DNA of 64,000 nt, taken from an uncultured Clostridia bacterium (GTDB lineage: Bacteria; Bacillota; Clostridia; Christensenellales; Borkfalkiaceae). Below are positions 53,129 to 61,186 of the stretch, piece by piece (positions within the stretch are counted from its first letter, which is position 1; each line of letters starts with the position of its first letter). Made by a program: the position numbers and the translations under genes. The stretch covers positions 1 through 64,000 of the forward strand of contig CANPBT010000002.1 in assembly GCA_947572415.1 (NCBI GenBank), given 5' to 3'. The notes under the pieces were generated by a model, which saw only the letters and a program-made list of their open reading frames with translations, did no database searches and had not been told where the DNA came from.

Positions 53129-53146
53129 GCGGGCGAAATCGCCCGC
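53129..53146. repeat. GC-rich inverted repeat between the membrane-protein gene and the GH78 promoter
   Basis: GCGGGCG (53129-53135) pairs with CGCCCGC (53140-53146). No T-run follows on the minus strand. The rest of 52885-53180 holds only the GH78 promoter and leader. No gene is seen. Confidence 0.4.
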
Positions 53147-53180
53147 AAGCCCCGGATTTTAAAAGGAAAGAATGATTATT

Positions 53181-53702
53181 TTAATCCTGCTCTTTTTTGA
53201 CAATTCCGAAGAACGCCGCCACTATGCTTGCAACCGCCGCGATACCGAAGAACACGAGTGCGGTTACCACCGTTTTACCCGCCTTTATGGCTTCGGGGTT
53301 GATTTCAAGCTCTTCATTCGAGAAAAACGTCCAGCCGAGACCCGTGAATGAACCGTAAAGGAATTCGAGAAGTATCACACACAAAAGTGCGGGGACTATT
53401 ATTCTTGCCGCGCCGATAACAAAATCGCAAACGGTTTTGACGATGCCTTCGAACCTGAACTGGTCTACAACCAGCGCGCCCGCGAGAAGTATCAGTCCGA
53501 TTACGCCGCAAGCGGTGACCGTGGAGGTCATCGACCCGTACAGTTCGAGAGAAGTATCGTAAAACAATTCACCGCCGTTGGCTGTCTGAACTCCGTTACC
53601 CGCACTGAGCGCGACTCCGTATATTATAAGTCCTATTACGGTAATAACGATTGTAGCGAGCGTAATCCACGCGCCTATACTTTGCTTTTTTATTACGTTC
53701 AT
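53181..53702 (-). CDS. Small four-helix membrane protein linked to GH3
   Basis: A 173-residue protein with four predicted membrane helices (about 12-32, 58-80, 95-115, 143-167) and a short extracellular loop after the first. A second acidic loop follows (FFSNEELEINPEAIKAG), and the tail is KKEQD. I do not recognise a family. It starts 2 bp after the stop of GH3 copy 4 with GAGGAAAA inside that gene, so the two are translated together. A role in anchoring or stabilising the GH3 enzyme in the membrane is an inference from this coupling alone. Confidence 0.75.
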   Translation of the reverse strand: MNVIKKQSIGAWITLATIVITVIGLIIYGVALSAGNGVQTANGGELFYDTSLELYGSMTSTVTACGVIGLILLAGALVVDQFRFEGIVKTVCDFVIGAARIIVPALLCVILLEFLYGSFTGLGWTFFSNEELEINPEAIKAGKTVVTALVFFGIAAVASIVAAFFGIVKKEQD

Positions 53703-53703
53703 A

Positions 53704-56700
53704 TTAATTTTCCTCCTTTTCGGGCATTACAACCGACGCTATCCACGCAAGACCCGCAAGGCCCGTCAGCACCCCGAATACCGCTTCGAGAGCAATGAAT
53801 ATATTCTCCCAAGGCGCCTTATCAATTGTTCCTGCGAACACTTTAAGCGTGAGAGTTTCAGCCTGCTCGCCTTCTTCAGCTAATCTGAAATTGTATGCGG
53901 CGCTGTGCGCTATCGTGTAAAGCTGATATTTGTTGGTCTGACGCGCCATTTCGCAAAGCTTGTTGTCGCCTTTGAGCGTAGCCATAGTTACGTAGCTCCA
54001 CGTTTTATCGGTGGCGGTATCCGAGAAGTCGTTTCCGTCCTTGCCTATGAACGAGTCGTTAGCGCCGAAGCCCGCGTACTGGTTTACGGTTGCCATTATG
54101 ATAGAGAACGGCTCGTGATAGTTTTTCTGACCCATATCGGTCGTTATGATACCGGTAAATCCCCACTCCTCGCGCATAATGTTTACGAGAAGTCCTACGC
54201 GGTTGGTTACGTTGACGGCGCCGATACGGCTGAACGACATCATTACGCCGTTGCCGTTGCCTTCGCTTGCGCTGAGCGCGCCCTGATAGCAACGAATATC
54301 CGTTTCTCGCATTTTCTGCTCCGTCATATATTCCGCGATACCCTGACGGTGAAGCTCCTGGTCGTTGAAGCCCATATGTTTAGGCCCTACGATAGCGCCC
54401 ATCGACATAGCGGCTTTAATCTGTTCGGTGCCTATGCGGTTGGTAAGCATAGGATCTTCGGACATATATTCAGAGTTACGTCCGTTGTATGCGTGCCTGT
54501 GCTGATTTAAGCCCGCGCCCCAAACGGTTATAGGGCCGGCATTCTGCTCTTCCATAAGCCACAATCCGCATTCGCCTTCGAGTAAGCCCCATTCGCGCGC
54601 AAGCTCGGGGTTAAAGCTCGAACCTAAAAGAGTGTTTGAAGCAATATTAAGCTGCATTACCTTTCTTGCAGTGCCTTCGCCGGGAACAATAGTAAGGGTC
54701 TGCGAGTATCCCGCAACGCTTTCCGACTGCTTACTCGTAGGGTTGGCTACGCTTAGCGAATCGGTTGTATTACCGCCGTGAAGAATTGCACCTACCGCCT
54801 CGTTGATATTGAGCGCCGAAGCAAATTCATTCCATATATCCGAATTAACGTCGTTGAACGCTTCGGGGTGACGAAGCTTGAAGCTTGTAATCCAGTCCCA
54901 AACTGTTTTGTAGTCTTTCCCCTCGCCTACGTCTTCGGGAATAATACCTTCGACATTCTTGACGGGGTCGTCCGTACTGGGTATATACTGAAGGTTACGC
55001 AGCTGGTTTATCCACTCGTCCTTTTTATTGCTGTCCGCAATCCTGAAAGGAGCTTCGGGAGCAATACCGCTGCCGTTGGTGTAGTTGGTGTAGTTTTTGG
55101 GGAATGTACCCGCCCAGTCGCTTCTGGTCAAATATTTGACTTTATCGGCCAGATAATAATTTATATCGGCGTCGTCGGCCTGATTTGTTACCTTGTAACC
55201 GTTGGAGGTTGCAAACGTGGTTTTATCGAGTTTTTTAAGTTCATTCCATACCGTCGCTTTGCCGCTGCCGCTCGTCTTGCCGTCGGTGGATTTATTCTGC
55301 GCGGTGAGGAAGTTATTCACAGCCTCGTGCGCGCCTGCCGCCGCCGTGAAATAATAGTCGCCCTCGTCGAGGATATACGTTTTCGCTCCGTTGGAATCCC
55401 AGCTTGCAAGATACTTTGTGGGGACTTCGATTTCTACGTCGACCGATTTGCCCGCTTTTACTTCAACCTTCTTGGAGTTAAGGAAGTCGACAGCGGCTTT
55501 TTCAACTTTGTTCGTAATATCGTATTCGGTGTAAGGTCTTTGCACGTAAAGCTGTGCAAGGAATTTTCCGTCCTCGGTGCCCGTGTTGGATACTTTGACG
55601 GTCGCCGTAACGTTGCCGTTTTCGGAAAGGTCGACTTTTACGTTTGTTACTTCCTGTGTGTAAGGTATATAGGAAAGCCCGTGTCCGAACGTGTAGAGAA
55701 CTTCGTCGGAGTAATTCCACGCCGAACCGGTCCTAGAGCCCGCCTTATCGTTTGCTTTGAAATCGGCGTTCGCAATACCGTCGTAGTAACGTGTTTCATA
55801 GTACTTGTAACCTACGTAAATGCCTTCCGCCTGAACGATGTACCAGGGCGCATTGAGGTTATCTGCCGTAAGAGGGGTTTTTTCCGTCGAATCCTTGGGT
55901 TGATTAAACCTCTTGAAAGGATCTTCGTCTATGGACGAGAACCCGATGGAGTCTTTATCGGCATACTGCTGCTCGCCCATATTGATTGTAGCGGGGTTGA
56001 AGCTGTTGTCGTATACGTAAGTATCCGACATTGCACCGGTCGCGTTCGCTTTTCCCGCAAGCACGTTTGCGATACCGCCGTACTGATAATCGTTGGGGAT
56101 ACCACAGAAGCCGATTGCGTCAACCTCGTGCGTGCCGCCCTTAGAAATGGGACCGAGCTCCATCGCGTTTGCCGAAGCTACCAAAACCACCACTTTTGCG
56201 CAGTGTTCTTTTGCGTATTTAATCATTGCAAGTTCATCCGCCGAGAGAGCAAGGGGGTCTTCGGCGCCTACCGCCGCATCGGCCTTGTAGTTTGCGCCCT
56301 CGCCGCCGCCGCGACCGACTACGACGATACCCGTAGAAGTCGATTCTATATTCCACGTGTTCTTCGCTTCGAACTTTTCGGGTATTTCATATTCCGCATA
56401 ACCGGGGGCTTTTTTCATTGCGCCGGAAAAATCCTCCGCCTTAATCGTATCGTTAACCGTAATGCCGGCCATATCGCTAAACGCCGAATAGAGAGTAATC
56501 TGTACCGCTTTATCATAGCGTGAGCCGACCACTGTTGCGGGACGACCTGACGTTACCTCGCCGGGCTTATTGCCCGCAACGACGCCGGTGTGCCCCGTGG
56601 GACAATTGTATGCGTTCCAGCCGAACAGCGCGACTTTTGTGCCCGAAGCAAGGGGAAGTGCCTTGTTGTCGTTCTTCATAAGCGCAAAGCCTTCCTCGCC

Positions 56701-56952
56701 CTGCTTTATGCCGTGAGCTACGAGCGCGTCGGCAAAATCCGTAAGAGAGCTATGCTGTTTTTTGAAAGCACGCGTACCCTGCACCTCTCTTTCTTCCCAG
56801 ATATCACGGGTTTCCACACCGAAATAGCCGTCCACCCAGCCGACAGCCAACGGGGATTTGGCTATGCCGTATCCTACCGTGGATACGGTCAGGAGCGCTG
56901 CCGGCGTCGCTGCTACGCCGCGAAGCAACGGTGAAAACTTTTTGAGTTTCAT
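53704..56952 (-). CDS. Membrane-anchored permuted GH3 (copy 4), divergent acid/base region
   Basis: The 1082-residue protein has an N-terminal helix (about 12-30) and the sandwich domain with EGFALMKNDNKALPL. GRGGGEGANYKADAAVG replaces the GGE.FDLPR of the other copies. TFGHGLSYIPYTQEV, an Fn3-like domain and an insert follow. The barrel has NQHRHAYNGRNSEYMSEDP, KHMGFNDQELHRQG and GIITTDMGQ (D939, candidate nucleophile). A C-terminal helix (FIALEAVFGVLTGLAGLAWIASVV) precedes PEKEEN. It differs enough from copies 1, 2, 3 and 5 to suggest another substrate. Transcribed from its own promoter, divergent from the DeoR gene, with the small membrane protein behind it. ATG after TTGGAGGAAA. Confidence 0.88.
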   Translation of the reverse strand: MKLKKFSPLLRGVAATPAALLTVSTVGYGIAKSPLAVGWVDGYFGVETRDIWEEREVQGTRAFKKQHSSLTDFADALVAHGIKQGEEGFALMKNDNKALPLASGTKVALFGWNAYNCPTGHTGVVAGNKPGEVTSGRPATVVGSRYDKAVQITLYSAFSDMAGITVNDTIKAEDFSGAMKKAPGYAEYEIPEKFEAKNTWNIESTSTGIVVVGRGGGEGANYKADAAVGAEDPLALSADELAMIKYAKEHCAKVVVLVASANAMELGPISKGGTHEVDAIGFCGIPNDYQYGGIANVLAGKANATGAMSDTYVYDNSFNPATINMGEQQYADKDSIGFSSIDEDPFKRFNQPKDSTEKTPLTADNLNAPWYIVQAEGIYVGYKYYETRYYDGIANADFKANDKAGSRTGSAWNYSDEVLYTFGHGLSYIPYTQEVTNVKVDLSENGNVTATVKVSNTGTEDGKFLAQLYVQRPYTEYDITNKVEKAAVDFLNSKKVEVKAGKSVDVEIEVPTKYLASWDSNGAKTYILDEGDYYFTAAAGAHEAVNNFLTAQNKSTDGKTSGSGKATVWNELKKLDKTTFATSNGYKVTNQADDADINYYLADKVKYLTRSDWAGTFPKNYTNYTNGSGIAPEAPFRIADSNKKDEWINQLRNLQYIPSTDDPVKNVEGIIPEDVGEGKDYKTVWDWITSFKLRHPEAFNDVNSDIWNEFASALNINEAVGAILHGGNTTDSLSVANPTSKQSESVAGYSQTLTIVPGEGTARKVMQLNIASNTLLGSSFNPELAREWGLLEGECGLWLMEEQNAGPITVWGAGLNQHRHAYNGRNSEYMSEDPMLTNRIGTEQIKAAMSMGAIVGPKHMGFNDQELHRQGIAEYMTEQKMRETDIRCYQGALSASEGNGNGVMMSFSRIGAVNVTNRVGLLVNIMREEWGFTGIITTDMGQKNYHEPFSIIMATVNQYAGFGANDSFIGKDGNDFSDTATDKTWSYVTMATLKGDNKLCEMARQTNKYQLYTIAHSAAYNFRLAEEGEQAETLTLKVFAGTIDKAPWENIFIALEAVFGVLTGLAGLAWIASVVMPEKEEN

Positions 56953-56987
56953 TTTGTTTATTTTCCTCCAAAATTTTTTTATAACCT

Positions 56988-57070
56988 GCGGCGGCTCCTC
57001 CGGTCCGCCGCGTTGTTACCGTTAAGTATTGTTTTGCCTGCGGGAGCAGGCAAAAAGGGGTACCCCTTTT
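56988..57070 (-). repeat. Three hairpins in the leader of GH3 copy 4
   Basis: TTTTGCCTGC (57032-57041) pairs perfectly with GCAGGCAAAA (57046-57055). It adjoins the perfect 18-bp palindrome AAAAGGGG-TA-CCCCTTTT (57053-57070). A third hairpin, GCGGCGG with CCGCCGC, lies near 56989-57011. All lie between the promoter and the start codon. The paired arrangement recalls the two LytTR operon leaders. Confidence 0.55.
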
Positions 57071-57121
57071 ACTCTGTTATTGTTATTAACAAAAAATGTT
57101 AACTGTTTTCAAGTCGCTTTT

Positions 57122-57150
57122 ATCTTACAACAGTTGCGCGGTTTTGTCAA
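57122..57150 (-). promoter_or_regulatory. Promoter of GH3 copy 4
   Basis: TTGACA (57150-57145), a 17-bp spacer containing CCGCGCAACTG, and TAAGAT (57127-57122). It shares the pattern TTGACAAAA-CG-GCAA with the GH78 promoter. Confidence 0.75.
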
Positions 57151-57176
57151 TATATTCCTTAAAAATGATTGAAATG

Positions 57177-57205
57177 TTGACAAATGAACAAATTTATGAT
57201 ATAAT
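57177..57205 (+). promoter_or_regulatory. Consensus promoter of the DeoR regulator gene
   Basis: TTGACA (57177-57182), a 17-bp spacer, and TATAAT (57200-57205). Its -35 lies 26 bp from the divergent GH3 -35, so one bound regulator could affect both. Confidence 0.88.
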
Positions 57206-57234
57206 ACAATCAAAAACAAGCAAGGAAACGCACA

Positions 57235-57984
57235 ATGTCGTATACAGAAAGAAGTTTATCTATACTCGAATACCTGAAAAAGAACAAAAAGGCTTCCGTT
57301 GAGGAGCTTTCGGCATATATGTACGTAAGCGCGGCGACAATCCGCAGGGATTTGAACGAAATGCAGAAAATGGGGCAAATCGAGCGTTCGCACGGGGGCG
57401 CCATACTCGTCGAAAACGCCGACGAAATTTCCATTTTCGTACGTCAAATCAAAAACGCGAGGGAAAAAGAGCGCACAGCTTCGGTCGCGCTAAAACGCCT
57501 GCCCGAGTTTTCCACCGTGTTTATAGACAATTCTTCAACCTGCCTTGCGCTTACCGAGAGAATGAACTTTTCGCATAAAACCGTCGTAACAAACGGGTTG
57601 CAGGTTGCAATGAGCGTAGCGCGGCACGACGGGGTTACATTGATAATGCCCGGTGGGGAAATAAAATACAACACCTCCGCCGTACTCGGGTCGAAAACCA
57701 TAGAAATGCTTGAAAATTGCAGGTTCGATTTGGCGCTCACCTCCTGCACCGCACTGAACGCAAACGGTTGTTACGAAGTTTCGCTCGACTCCATGCAAAT
57801 AAAAAAGACCGCCCTTCACAACAGTAAAAGGCGAATACTTATCTTCGATAAAACAAAAATCAATACCACGGCGCTTTTCCGCACCGCCGCACTCGATGAG
57901 TTCGACGCGCTGATAACCGACGCAGACGACGAGGCCTTAGCCCCTCTTCGCAGGGTCGGCAACATTACGATAATAAACCGCTGA
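57235..57984 (+). CDS. DeoR/GlpR-family sugar-phosphate-responsive repressor
   Basis: The 249-residue protein has an N-terminal winged helix (ASVEELSAYMYVSAATIRRDLNEMQKMG, the DeoR signature, about 20-47, with ERSHGGAIL after it) and a C-terminal DeoRC sugar-phosphate-binding domain. The latter includes VFIDNSSTCLALTERM, VVTNGLQVAM, MPGGEIKYNTSAVLG and the KKTALHNSKRRILIFDKTKI end. Such repressors are released by phosphorylated sugars. It is divergent from GH3 copy 4. ATG after AAGGAAA. It could also control the rhamnose operon, whose promoter carries a similar block. That is untested. Confidence 0.93.
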   Translation: MSYTERSLSILEYLKKNKKASVEELSAYMYVSAATIRRDLNEMQKMGQIERSHGGAILVENADEISIFVRQIKNAREKERTASVALKRLPEFSTVFIDNSSTCLALTERMNFSHKTVVTNGLQVAMSVARHDGVTLIMPGGEIKYNTSAVLGSKTIEMLENCRFDLALTSCTALNANGCYEVSLDSMQIKKTALHNSKRRILIFDKTKINTTALFRTAALDEFDALITDADDEALAPLRRVGNITIINR

Positions 57985-58008
57985 ATAGAACATTATATAT
58001 TCTTTCCG

Positions 58009-58287
58009 CTATAACCGCCATGCCTTTGTCTCCGCGGCGACGCCCGCATGCCCGAATTTGCCGACGGCTTTCATTTGCTCGTCGTTGCCCAAATCGTGTA
58101 TTTGCACAAAATCGTAACCCTTTTCCGCCGCAAGGCTTTCGACAAACTCGTCAAGCGGCAAACCAACCGTAGCCGCCGACAAAGTCGTTCCGTAAACAGT
58201 CTTTCCACGTCCGCATTGCCGTATACGTGCAGTTTTTCGCAACCGAGTGCCGGCGCAAAGTCCGTACCTCTAAAATTTCAATCCTCA
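58009..58287 (-). pseudogene. Frameshifted ORF remnant of unknown function
   Basis: Protein-like sequence switches among the three minus frames. It begins MRIEILE at an ATG at 58287 overlapping the end of the YdcF-like gene. GTDFAPALGCEKLHVYGNAD follows in a second frame, then TVGLPLDEFVESLAAEKGYD and FVQIHDLGNDEQMKAVGKFG in the third, which ends at 58009. Put together this would be a protein of about 95 residues, with at least two frameshifts. I do not recognise the family. The ATG overlap suggests that it was once translationally coupled to the upstream gene. Confidence 0.5.
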
Positions 58288-58850
58288 TATTCAAAATCCT
58301 CTATGCGGCCTTTATCAATTAGCTGCTTTAAAATTTCCATTTCGTTTTTGACGCATTTATTCAGGCGTTCGTCCGTTTTCCATGCTTTACGTTGGAAAGC
58401 AACGCCTTCCGTGTAGCCGTAAATTTTAATAAATTCCGGAAAAAGCATTTTTGCAAGCAAAAACGCCCTTTTTATATGAAACGGCTCTGTTATAACCGTA
58501 ATGCTTTCAACCCGCATTATATCCGTCCGTTTGCAAATTTCGGTAAGCGAACACGTCATGTTCTGTATCGTGTCATATGCGCGCGGCTCTTCAATTACGT
58601 CCTCTTCGGGTACGCCAAGTTTTATAAGTTCGTTTTTTAAAACCGAGCATTCGGTTACGCTTTTGTCGGAAACAGCCGCGCCGCTTGCGATAATTTTTTC
58701 TGTACAGCCCTTTTTATAGAAGGAATCCGCGATTTCCGCGCGGGTTTTCGCATATTCGGGAGCGGTGCCGCAAACAATTGCAAAGTCGCTTTTTACTGCC
58801 TTTCCGTAATTTTCGGAAAACAAAATTGCATCGATTTTATCTAAGTCCAT
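58278..58850 (-). CDS. YdcF-like (DUF218) protein
   Basis: The ATG at 58850 (AAAGGAAT upstream) is preferred to the GTG at 58865. The protein of about 190 residues shows the DUF218 fold pattern: SDFAIVCGTAPEYAKTRAEIADSFYKKG, IIASG, an acidic EEPRAYDTIQNM stretch and ITVITEPFHIKRAFLLAKMLFP. The family includes ElyC/SanA-type proteins and small cytosolic proteins such as YdcF that bind S-adenosylmethionine. There is no membrane helix here, so it is more like YdcF. It stands among decayed genes and may itself be under weak selection. Confidence 0.8.
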   Translation of the reverse strand: MDLDKIDAILFSENYGKAVKSDFAIVCGTAPEYAKTRAEIADSFYKKGCTEKIIASGAAVSDKSVTECSVLKNELIKLGVPEEDVIEEPRAYDTIQNMTCSLTEICKRTDIMRVESITVITEPFHIKRAFLLAKMLFPEFIKIYGYTEGVAFQRKAWKTDERLNKCVKNEMEILKQLIDKGRIEDFEYED

Positions 58851-58858
58851 ATATTCCT

Positions 58859-59232
58859 TTAACACGCGCCGTTAATAAGCGTAACCGGCACAAAGTATTT
58901 TTCACCTCTGCCGTTTACGGATATTTCAAGCGTAAGATTATATTTATAGTTTTTAAGCGCGACAGGCGTAAACACGAAATCAAACGAGTTGGTGTGGTTG
59001 ACCTTGCTTCCGTGCCAGTGTTCAAGCCCGACGGCACGCTCCTTTCCGTTGATAACGCACCACTCTTCGGGCACGCCGTTTATACGAACGGTCAGATACT
59101 GCGATAAATAGAGTTTGTTGCAAAGCGTAACCTTTATGCATTTTTCAAACCCCTCTTCGATTTTGCAAAGCTCCTCGCCGTAATTCACCTTTACGGTAAG
59201 CCCCGTCCGTCGGATATTTCGGCGACTTCGAG
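58859..59232 (-). pseudogene. C-terminal fragment of a larger protein, beta-sandwich type
   Basis: The open frame after the GTG at 59188 encodes 109 residues of beta-strand-rich sequence (TVRINGVPEEWCVINGKERA, then YNLTLEISVNGRGEKYFVP). Sense-looking sequence continues upstream, but in another frame (LLEVAEISDGRG), joined by a probable one-base deletion near 59195. It is therefore more likely the broken end of a longer gene than a small gene. The end of an ADP-ribosylglycohydrolase-like protein is one possibility, held with low confidence. Its stop lies 9 bp before the YdcF-like gene. A terminator lies upstream. Confidence 0.45.
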
Positions 59233-59255
59233 CAGGCGATTATAATGAAAATTTC

Positions 59256-59282
59256 ATAAAAAAACCGTCGCAAAGACGGTTT
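59256..59282 (-). terminator. Second terminator after the DUF4832-type gene
   Basis: AAACCGTC (59262-59269) pairs with GACGGTTT (59275-59282), followed on the minus strand by TTTTTTTA. Confidence 0.75.
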
Positions 59283-59283
59283 C

Positions 59284-59313
59284 AAAAGGCTCACGGACGG
59301 TTGTCCGTGAGCC
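59284..59313 (-). terminator. First terminator after the DUF4832-type gene
   Basis: GGCTCACGGAC (59288-59298) pairs perfectly with GTCCGTGAGCC (59303-59313), with TTTTG following on the minus strand. In tandem with the next terminator. Confidence 0.8.
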
Positions 59314-59338
59314 TTAAAATATTCGTTTAATTTCTCAG

Positions 59339-60733
59339 TTAAGCGAAAACGCGTTCGAAGCTGCCTATTTTATTTGCTTTAAGCTCTGCGTTCCACAACC
59401 CGGCGTTCGCAAATTTCACACAGTACAGAGGCGCGTTTTGAAGCTCTTCACCGTAAATACGCAGATAAACGTCGTATTTTCCGCTTTCGAGCCCATGCTC
59501 AACGTTGAATTCGAGCTCGTCCTTAACGGCAATTTCTCCGATATCCGCAACAAACGCCGCCGCGCCCGTACCGTCGGTAAATATCAGCTTTGCGCGCTTG
59601 TTTCTGTTCAGGTTACCGAATCCCGCGTTTTGCAACGTAAGACGGACGTTCAGCTTTTCAGACGAGTCCGAATAAGTAAACACCGAGTTTTTCAATACAA
59701 ATCTGTATCCCAAACGGTTCTGTATATAAGTAAAGGCGGTTTTGCCGTAATATTGTCTTTCTAATCCGCAAGCTTGGGTATAAAAGGTGTTTTTCCACTT
59801 TTCGATTACTCTGTTATCCCACTCTGCATTCAGATAGCTTAAATGAATTTTATTCATTTCGGGCAGACACGTTTCTATATTGTGAAGCGGGCTGTCGGGG
59901 ACGGTAACTTCACCGCCGAACGGTAAATGAGCGTTTTGTGCGCTTAAAAAATTTATATCGCGCTCTCTGTTACGGTACGTACCCAAATCGCTTTCGGAGC
60001 CCAGATATCCGTCGTTATACAAGCCTAATCTGTAAGCCTTTTCGTCGGGCGAAATTGTAATTTCTTCAACCTTGTCGTCGGTTACGCCAAGATAATCGTA
60101 TATCATTTTAGGCGTCCGCACCAACACGGGTATTTCGGAAACGTCGGTTAAAAAAGCGTCGATAAGCGGAGTTATATGCGCCGGATTTGCCGCCGCGCTC
60201 GTATGCATTTCGCCCCAGGGGCCGATAAGCCCCGTTTCGATAGCGGTGACCGTATTCACGTAACGGTTTAAAACCGAACAAATGCTTCCGACGTGCCCCA
60301 GCATTACGTCAAGCGACGGCTCTTTATCGGCGCTGCCGTTATAGCCGGGGTCGTAAGCAAACCTCACAATCGCGTTTTTGTCGTTTTCTTTAAGATAAAA
60401 AAGCAAAGCGTCCAGCCCTTCCAGCGCCTCGTCTGTGACGAGCTTGTCCGCCACGTTGTTTACCTCCGCCGAAAACGCGCTTATATCGCAACGCAGATGA
60501 TATAGCTGCGTTTGCGAATTTATTACGCCTTTATTGTACGTCGCTCCGTTTTCGTTGATTTTAACGTATAAAGGGCGGTAAAATCCCTGGTCGGGGTTAG
60601 ATATTTCCTCCGTGCTTTCCTCATAATTCAAATCCTGAACGCGCTTTTCGCCCGCGTCTGTTTTACCGCAGGCGGCAAAACCCGCCGCAATAATAAAAAC
60701 CGTTAAAATTATCGCCGTTAATCTTGCTTTCAT
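59339..60733 (-). CDS. DUF4874/DUF4832-type lipoprotein (possible glycosidase-like barrel)
   Basis: The ATG at 60733 (AAGGAT upstream) is preferred to the one at 60781. The protein of about 464 residues has a lipoprotein signal ending FAAC. EISNPDQGFYRPLYV is followed by a TIM-barrel-like region (ALLFYLKENDKNAIVRFAYD, then TAIETGLIGPWGEMHTS with a conserved-looking Glu, and PVLVRTPK), as in DUF4874. A DUF4832-like C-terminal beta domain follows (LNAEWDN, and RLGYRFVLKNSVF onward, with LTLQNAGFGNL). Such proteins are suspected carbohydrate-active but uncharacterised. It is a single-gene transcript ended by two terminators. Confidence 0.75.
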   Translation of the reverse strand: MKARLTAIILTVFIIAAGFAACGKTDAGEKRVQDLNYEESTEEISNPDQGFYRPLYVKINENGATYNKGVINSQTQLYHLRCDISAFSAEVNNVADKLVTDEALEGLDALLFYLKENDKNAIVRFAYDPGYNGSADKEPSLDVMLGHVGSICSVLNRYVNTVTAIETGLIGPWGEMHTSAAANPAHITPLIDAFLTDVSEIPVLVRTPKMIYDYLGVTDDKVEEITISPDEKAYRLGLYNDGYLGSESDLGTYRNRERDINFLSAQNAHLPFGGEVTVPDSPLHNIETCLPEMNKIHLSYLNAEWDNRVIEKWKNTFYTQACGLERQYYGKTAFTYIQNRLGYRFVLKNSVFTYSDSSEKLNVRLTLQNAGFGNLNRNKRAKLIFTDGTGAAAFVADIGEIAVKDELEFNVEHGLESGKYDVYLRIYGEELQNAPLYCVKFANAGLWNAELKANKIGSFERVFA

Positions 60734-60789
60734 ATATACAATCCTTATGTTTTTTTTACAAATGTAAGGTAATTGTATCATATCGGCAA

Positions 60790-60825
60790 TAAAAAAACAA
60801 GCGGTTGACTGAATGTAACCGCCTG
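60790..60825 (-). terminator. Terminator downstream of the nagA fragment
   Basis: CAAGCGGTT (60798-60806) pairs with AACCGCCTG (60817-60825) with one mismatch, followed on the minus strand by a run of seven T. Confidence 0.65.
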
Positions 60826-60843
60826 CTTTTATTTTGCTTTGCC

Positions 60844-61110
60844 TTATGCCCTGTAAACGATTTCGCCGCCGTCTTTAAGGCGACGGATAAAATCGCCGTC
60901 GGCTTGCTCGGGGGCGAGCGTTACGATTTTTATTTTATTCCCCGAATACGCCTGCAACTCTTCGAAATACTCTATATGAGGCTTTAAAATATATTCGGTC
61001 GGCTGCGCGCCCGCATGTACGCGTGAAATAAACGGTCCCTCGAGATGTACGCCGAGCAATCTTGCCCCGCCGCAACCTCCGAAGGTCCCAAATAATGAAT
61101 ATTTGAGCAA
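60844..61110 (-). pseudogene. Internal fragment of nagA (N-acetylglucosamine-6-phosphate deacetylase)
   Basis: The frame encodes ARLLGVHLEGPFISRVHAGA, then QPTEYILKPHIEYFEELQ and KIKIVTLAPEQADGDFIRRL, ending GGEIVYRA and a stop. The GVHLEGPF motif and the VTLAPEQ stretch are diagnostic for NagA. Intact NagA has about 380 residues, with metal-binding His and Asp residues both before and after this region. Here only about 75 residues remain, and no ribosome-binding site fits the ATG at 61110. It is a non-functional remnant. Confidence 0.8.
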
Positions 61111-61135
61111 TAACTTGTTCCGTTTTTTAGAAGTT

Positions 61136-61162
61136 AAAAAGAGCGGTTGAACCGCTCTTTTT
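61136..61162 (-). terminator. Terminator after GH3 copy 5
   Basis: AAAAAGAGCGGTT pairs with AACCGCTCTTTTT around a minimal centre (61136-61162), giving a T-run on both strands. Confidence 0.8.
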
Positions 61163-61186
61163 ATTTGTTTGCATTATATCGGTTTT

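Noticed and set aside
54778-56523. A 581-codon plus-strand open frame
   Set aside because: It lies antisense to the GH3 copy 4 gene, whose domains and RBS are clear. The translation has no recognisable motif and follows from codon bias of the sense gene.
60844-61110. Short intact NagA-like enzyme
   Set aside because: The fragment of about 75 NagA-like residues lacks most metal-site residues, has no RBS and lies after a terminator.
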